Assembly: GCA_036971475.1 (NCBI GenBank)
Contig: JBAIZL010000006.1
Location: forward strand, 10,443,156 to 10,507,155
Reading direction: 5' to 3'
Origin: Prosapia bicincta
Lineage: Eukaryota > Arthropoda > Insecta > Hemiptera > Cercopidae
DNA length: 64,000 nucleotides
Shown here: positions 59,146-64,000 of the stretch, piece by piece
Numbering within the stretch: position 1 is the stretch's first letter
Layout of the letters: every line of letters begins with the position of its first letter
Notes under the pieces: generated by a model
Databases searched by the model: none
Told to the model about the DNA's origin: nothing
Seen by the model: the letters and a program-made list of their open reading frames with translations, nothing else
Position numbers and translations under genes: made by a program

Positions 59146-59665
59146 CTTAACATCAGTATGTTTCGATAACATTATATTTCCCATATTATTTTTTATATCT
59201 AACAAACCTTACAAAAGTATAATTTAAAAAAAAAAATAATTAATTATGTTCTACTTATTTAATTATTATTATTAATTAATTATTATTGTCTACTTATTTC
59301 TTTAATTTCAAACAACTATTTACTGAGGATTTAAGAAATAAAAATATCTTTTCACAAACTATAAAATACTGAGTGAATATGAATTTTTGTAATTTTCACT
59401 TTTGTTTATAGCAAACAAAAATTGTAGTTTTAATAAACGCATATTTTAATTTCTTAGTTACAAATACAAAAAATATCCTTCGAAAATTTCTTTTTGTGAA
59501 TTTATTGAATGAACTACTGTATTTGTTTCCAAGATGAAATATTAATATATCCTTTCCCACATATGAAGATTAAGACTATACTGAGATTAATAATAAATCT
59601 CAAAGCTCCAATGAAATAAAATATAAAGACAACGAGTATTGTTGAAAAATTAATAAATTCAAATA

Positions 59666-60000
59666 CAGTATAGTCACGATATTCCGAAGTAGATGGGACC
59701 AGGACCACCTCGGAATACCGAAAACTCCGATTACACGGAAATACGTTCCTGTGCATTAAAAAAAATAGGACTTTTAATAAACCCTTATAATACAGGTAAT
59801 TAAAAATACTCTAAATAAGCATATAGAACTTTATACGAACATTTCTTGGAAGCTAGATCCATAACTGTGTAGTTATAAACATTTCTTTGAAGCCCGATTC
59901 ATCATTTCCTTTCAAAATGATAAAAAAGGCTCAAATAGAAATAGGCTCGAATTTAACGGAAGCTAAAAATATTGGGACTCGGATTATCGACACTCTATTG
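59666..60000. mobile_element. Pogo-type MITE 2 next to Cda5 exon A
   Basis: Ends CAGTATAGTCACGATATTCC and (reverse complement) CAATAGAGTGTCGATAATCC, with TA on both sides (59664-59665, 60001-60002). Its right edge is only about 35 bp from the exon A donor. Confidence 0.8.
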
Positions 60001-60035
60001 TACTTAACTTTAACAAATATGGTAAGAATACTTAC

Positions 60036-60241
60036 GATATTGTTTCGGTTCCGATTTCGTGGCCATTGTGCGCCAGATCTTGCACCATATTATAGTTACA
60101 GTATTCATGAGAAATAAAAAATGTCCCACGAAGTTCGCATCCGTTTGGATTAGTCCTATCTGGGTTGAAGACATTTTTGTAGTGTTCATAATTGTTTAAA
60201 TTAACAGCTCCATCAAAAGTTAGAAGAATCATTTGTGGGGT
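60036..60241 (-). CDS. Cda5: Cda5-like exon A: start of deacetylase domain
   Basis: Reads T-P-Q-M-I-L-L-T-F-D-G-A-V-N and runs to G-H-E-I-G-T-E-T-I. The acceptor AG is at 60243-60242 and the donor GTAAG begins at 60035; the exon ends with two bases of a Ser codon. It covers NodB motif 1 and the start of motif 2. Motif 1 is TFDG where catalytic family members have TFDD. The motif 2 region reads E-T-I-S-L across the next junction where active chitin deacetylases have H-S-x-x-H. The internal Met in the PQMILL segment is not the start: the open frame runs into the splice acceptor and the family has long N-terminal domains. Confidence 0.88.
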
Positions 60242-60906
60242 CTATAATAAGTGAAATAAATATTATTATCAATTTTTTTATTATAGCTGAATATTATAAA
60301 CCAACTGATTTTATAACACTATTACATAATTTAATGAACTTAAAACCCCATTAATAAATGGGTATATTATATATAAATATGACAAAACTTAAATTTATAT
60401 GACTCGTAACAACAATAAAGTCTTAACAGTAATTACATTCACATTTAAATTGTATTAGAAAATACCCTCAACACATATTTCATGTTTTTAGCTTTGTCTT
60501 GCATTTCTCCTTCTTGTATTTGTTACAATACTCTGAATTTATTATCCATTAAAAATATTACATCAGTAGTATGATGATTGTTACGTTATTATAGATTTCT
60601 CAAAATGTTTTGAGACAAATGTTTTATAAGTTTTGAGTTAATATATTAGATTATGGTCTTTTCATTATTATTCAAAAGAAATATGAATTCTATTAATACC
60701 TTTAAAAATAAATTTAAAAAAGTATACATTTAATAGTGGTTTGGAAATTTAGTACTTGTGATCAAGAGGAAAACAAATAAGTTAGATTAGACAAGTTTTA
60801 TATGTACATTAATAAATTTATGATAGATTATGTGTTTTTGTGTACACATGTATGTGTGTATCTGTGTGCAGGAGTGTGTGTATCCGTGTTTATTTATTAT
60901 TATTAT

Positions 60907-61695
60907 TAGGGATGGGCCGATTCCGATTCTCGATTCCAGGAATCGTCGATTCTAGGTGGTATCGAGGAATCGTCGATACTCGATTCTTCATTCATAAAAG
61001 TGTCGATTCCGATTCCTATTTTGTTAACTATTAAAATATGCGCGTGGAGTAATTTATTACCAAACAAAATTTATTATATTTGTGTGGAAAAATAATTAAT
61101 TACCAACTATGTCTTATTTATGTATTAGTTGATTTGAATGAATTAAATGATTAAAGTAAACGAAAATATTATTATTTATGAAGCAACAGCAATCAAGATC
61201 ATAACCAGTTCTGTTCGTTTGACATCGCTTGTCTCTCTCTCTCACTAGAGTGGGTTCAATACTCTCTTTTGCTCTCTCTCTCTCTCACCCACGTGTCTTA
61301 CTGCCACTGATTTATAGATGTCAGAACAAAACACAAAAAAGTACAGTAAAAACTCGATTAACCGTCACTGTCGGAACCGTGGCCATGACGGTTGAGCGAA
61401 TAGATGGATAACAGATACACTGTATTATTCCTCCGAAACTTAACCTTAATAAATTATATTATAGACAGATATCACTCTCACGGTTGAAGGTTTTGTGTAG
61501 CCTATTACATTAAAACGGAACTTTTAAAAGGTTTTGCCATATGACCAAGATGTTGACTAAATTAATTATTAGAGAACTAGCATATAAGCTAATATAACTT
61601 GAAGGAATCGAGAATCGAGTAAAGAATCGAGAATCGAAAGGAAAATTTTAGAATCGGAATCGGAATCGAAAATTTTAGGAATCGGCCCATCCCTA
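60907..61695. mobile_element. hAT-type MITE (TAGGGATGGGCC ends)
   Basis: Terminal inverted repeats TAGGGATGGGCCGATTCC at both ends; 8-bp ATTATTAT on both sides (60899-60906, 61696-61703), though in a local repeat. Subterminal zones consist of many GAATCG/CGATTC units in opposite orientation. No ORF. Confidence 0.75.
61344..61422. mobile_element. Small pogo-like insertion nested in the hAT-type MITE
   Basis: CAGTAAAAACTCGATTAACC at the left, CAGTGTATCTGTTATCC (reverse complement) at the right, TA on both sides (61342-61343, 61423-61424). Only 79 bp; the two ends match weakly. Confidence 0.45.
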
Positions 61696-62055
61696 ATTAT
61701 TATTATTTTTATTTTTAAGAGGCAACAGATACTTTCAGTTTCATATACTACATAATAATTGATTAATGGAATTGTTGATAAATAGTTCTATAAATATAGT
61801 TATATAGTTAAATTTCATGCAAATAGTTCTATTTCATGCAAAAATTTAAAACAAAACACTTTTTAACCAATAGAACAATTTATATTTTGTTTTAAAACTT
61901 AGTTGTAAAAAAAATTAATTGCATTTTCAAATTTCTTAAGCAAAATATTAGAAGTAACCAAACAAATAAAAGTTCTATTTATCTATAAAAATGAGTGCTG
62001 ATTTTGTGAGCAGTTAAACATCTGAAATGTCTAACTTAGTGTAACTGTTTTACAG

Positions 62056-62093
62056 ATATCCAAGAAGAGGAACCACCATCTCATCCTCATCTA
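62056..62093 (+). other. Possible 38-bp plus-strand micro-exon
   Basis: Plus strand has a pyrimidine-rich stretch ending TTTTACAG before 62056 and a strong donor GTAAGT at 62094. The intervening 38 bases are open in more than one frame (for example I-Q-E-E-E-P-P-S-H-P-H-L). It lies antisense to the Cda5 intron. Function unknown; could be chance. Confidence 0.25.
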
Positions 62094-62428
62094 GTAAGTT
62101 TTCATGATTTTAAAACTTGCATTAAAACAAAAACATCTAGTTGCTCAAAAATATCCCATAGAAAAATGGAAGTAAACTTGAGCCTTGTATTGGAAAGACA
62201 CTGAATAACTCTTTCACACAATTTATCCTCTTATAACCACACCTATTAATCTCAAAAAATTATTTGGGAATGATATTGAATGTAGTGTATTTTGAAATTA
62301 ATGTAGCCAGAATTGATGACACTAACATCCAGAAATATATTGTTAATCTGATTGAAATCACTTCTCAGTTTTGTCAATGAGGTTAAAATGCTGAAGCATA
62401 GTATATAAAATATAAATATAAATAAATA

Positions 62429-62429
<1 letters not shown>

Positions 62430-62493
<64 letters not shown>
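62430..62493 (+). repeat. (TA)n tract left of A7
   Basis: TA run in the Cda5 5' intron. The similar tracts at 16972-17005, 17212-17280, 18708-18752, 19264-19345, 51175-51200 and 56526-56566 flank the other inverted repeats. Confidence 0.95.
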
Positions 62494-62500
<7 letters not shown>

Positions 62501-62556
62501 CATACAATTCATCAAAAAGAATATTTATTACACAATATATTCAAAATAAATAAAAA

Positions 62557-62760
62557 CATACACAAACTCACAAATTAATCACTTATTGACTCATACTCGT
62601 TTCAATGACAAAGTGATCATCATCAGTGAGTGTTGCTACTACAAACTCTAACTTACAACTTCTCACAATTTGTAATAGTAACACTCATTGATGATGATGA
62701 CTTTATCATTGAAATGTGTATGAGTCAATAAATGAATAATTTGTGAGTTTTGTGTATGTA
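62557..62760. repeat. Inverted repeat A7 next to (TA)n
   Basis: Imperfect palindrome just right of the (TA)n at 62430-62493. Both arms carry TGATGATGAT, a loop, TCATT, GAAA, then GTATGAGTCAATAA, again the CTGATGA / complementary stem / GAAA layout. Arms have diverged at several positions, so this insertion is older than A2 or A3. Confidence 0.7.
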
Positions 62761-62946
62761 TCTACTTGTTTTAACATAACCTCACAAGCTAAGTTCAAAG
62801 TTTATCAATAATGTAGTATAATATTGATATGCTCAGAAACTTCGTATACTCTCAGCAGCTAACACAACACTCAAAATAAACAACACACAAAACACTCAAA
62901 CACATAGAACCGAATGTTGCTTTAGATAGTGACACTCTACGAGGCT

Positions 62947-62985
62947 TCTGAAGATATCAATATATTACATTGATGAAAAGCTTTG
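62947..62985 (+). repeat. Solo copy of the CTGAWGA / GAAA motif
   Basis: CTGAAGA, T, ATCAAT, 7-base loop, ATTGAT, GAAAAGCTTTG. A perfect 6-bp stem of different sequence from A1, A2, A3 and A5, yet with the same flanking boxes. No inverted partner nearby. Confidence 0.6.
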
Positions 62986-63009
62986 ACCATATTGTAAGTA
63001 AATAAATAT

Positions 63010-64000
63010 TTAACAAGAATAATTACATGTATAAAAAAGTCATATATATGTGAAACAAAAAAAAGGAAACCGTAGGAAAGACAATTATTGAAGTTATAAT
63101 AACTGGCTGAAAATTATTATTGAGATTTGAAGGATATAAAAAGATATCAGCCTATAACTGACTCTTGGATTCCTGCACTAAAAAGATACAATTACTCAAC
63201 AATAAAATTATTAATAAATTAGGTAAATAAATGTAAAAGTGATATGTCTTCTGCTCTATATCTGATTTCATCTAAACTTAAGTGCAACTTCTCCGTTGCT
63301 GTAGAACTTAATTTTGTCATGTATAATTGGAAATAAGTGAATTACTTGAAATATTCCCAATCTGGTTTTGATAGTTATGCTATTCATGCGGTTAGTTGTG
63401 GTAGATTAAAATCTTTGACAAAGAAAGTATGAATATGTCACAAGGCAACATCAAATTATGAAAATATATTCCATGAATTTATTTATATTATTTTTCCTTT
63501 CAATAAATATTGAACTTCTCTCAAATTCCAATTTTCTCTCCCTCCCTCTATCCCATATCTCATGCCTGTAATCTATTCTTTCTTTTTCTTCTCATGCCTA
63601 TAATTTCTCTTCCTGTACTGAAACTTCTACATTTTATATTGAATGTTTCATTAAACAGTTTTTTTTGGGACTTATACTTATGAAGTTGCTTGATGTAATC
63701 ATCTTGAATTCATTGATTAAACTAAATTTAAAAATACTTAACTAAGTGAATACGAAATTGCTTACTAGCTAACGAGTTTCAAAACATTAGTTCCTTTTAC
63801 GAAGCTAACCCTCTACTGGCGGCATCAGTTAGGTGTAAAGACTCTAACAGGAATGGATTTATGACTGTGGAATGGGGTGGGTTGTTTGAGTTGTATGTCA
63901 TATAATAGAAAAGGCTGTTGGCTTCAAAGTGTGTGTGATCATTTAATACATTTTCTTTATCTGTTGCGTAGTGTTTGTAGATTCTCTATTTTTCTAAGGT
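63010..64000. other. Right edge, nothing recognised
   Basis: Presumably 5' intron of the Cda5-like gene. Searched on minus for chitin-binding cysteine patterns and found none. Confidence 0.4.

Noticed and set aside
59138..59147. Alternative acceptor for Cda5 exon B at AG 59140-59139
   Set aside because: It would shift the frame relative to exon A; the AG at 59147-59146 restores phase and keeps conserved residues.
62056..62093. Minus-strand reading of the same 38 bp as an acidic Cda5 exon (D-E-D-E-M-V-V-P)
   Set aside because: The minus acceptor lacks a pyrimidine tract and the donor is weak; plus-strand signals are much better.

Overview
This is eukaryotic, AT-rich DNA with spliceosomal introns, microsatellites and many transposons. 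The two host genes I recognise are an insect-type chitin deacetylase and a trehalose-6-phosphate synthase, so an arthropod, most likely an insect, is the best reading. There are no operons, prokaryotic signals, CRISPR arrays or convincing tRNA/rRNA genes.

Host genes, both on the minus strand: (1) Six exons of a Cda5-like chitin deacetylase (60241 down to the stop codon at 38535). All exon phases fit and all have GT/AG borders; the 5' exons lie beyond the right edge. The protein keeps the polysaccharide-deacetylase fold but lacks the usual metal ligands (TFDG instead of TFDD, ETISL instead of HSxxH), so it is probably non-catalytic. (2) The first coding exon of trehalose-6-phosphate synthase (30282-30179), ending in a consensus donor. 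No later exon was found, so the first intron probably covers everything from 30178 leftwards.

Layout: 1-30 kb is repeat-dominated (GC-rich dispersed repeats, 50-bp and 52-bp tandem arrays with five-unit higher-order periodicity, a copia-like LTR, an RTE/Jockey-type ORF2 remnant, a broken Tigger element, SINE-like composite repeats and a GIY-YIG Penelope-like element). 30-38.5 kb is the TPS start and intergenic DNA with a PIF/Harbinger remnant and a pogo-type MITE. 38.5-60.2 kb is the deacetylase gene; its introns hold an apparently intact piggyBac-like transposon with TTAA target sites, a DUF4780-type non-LTR retrotransposon fragment, and a non-coding LTR element whose two 946-bp LTRs look identical. 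60.2-64 kb is the 5' intron with a hAT-type MITE and more inverted repeats.

Most unusual pattern: at least seven head-to-head inverted repeats, most of them set inside (TA)n microsatellites. Several unrelated families among them share one RNA-like design: CTGAWGA, one extra base, a stem whose sequence differs between families but stays complementary, then GAAA. The same layout occurs at the 3' end of the Penelope-like element. It resembles the hammerhead ribozymes known from Penelope-like elements, but with one extra core nucleotide, and is the best candidate here for something undescribed.
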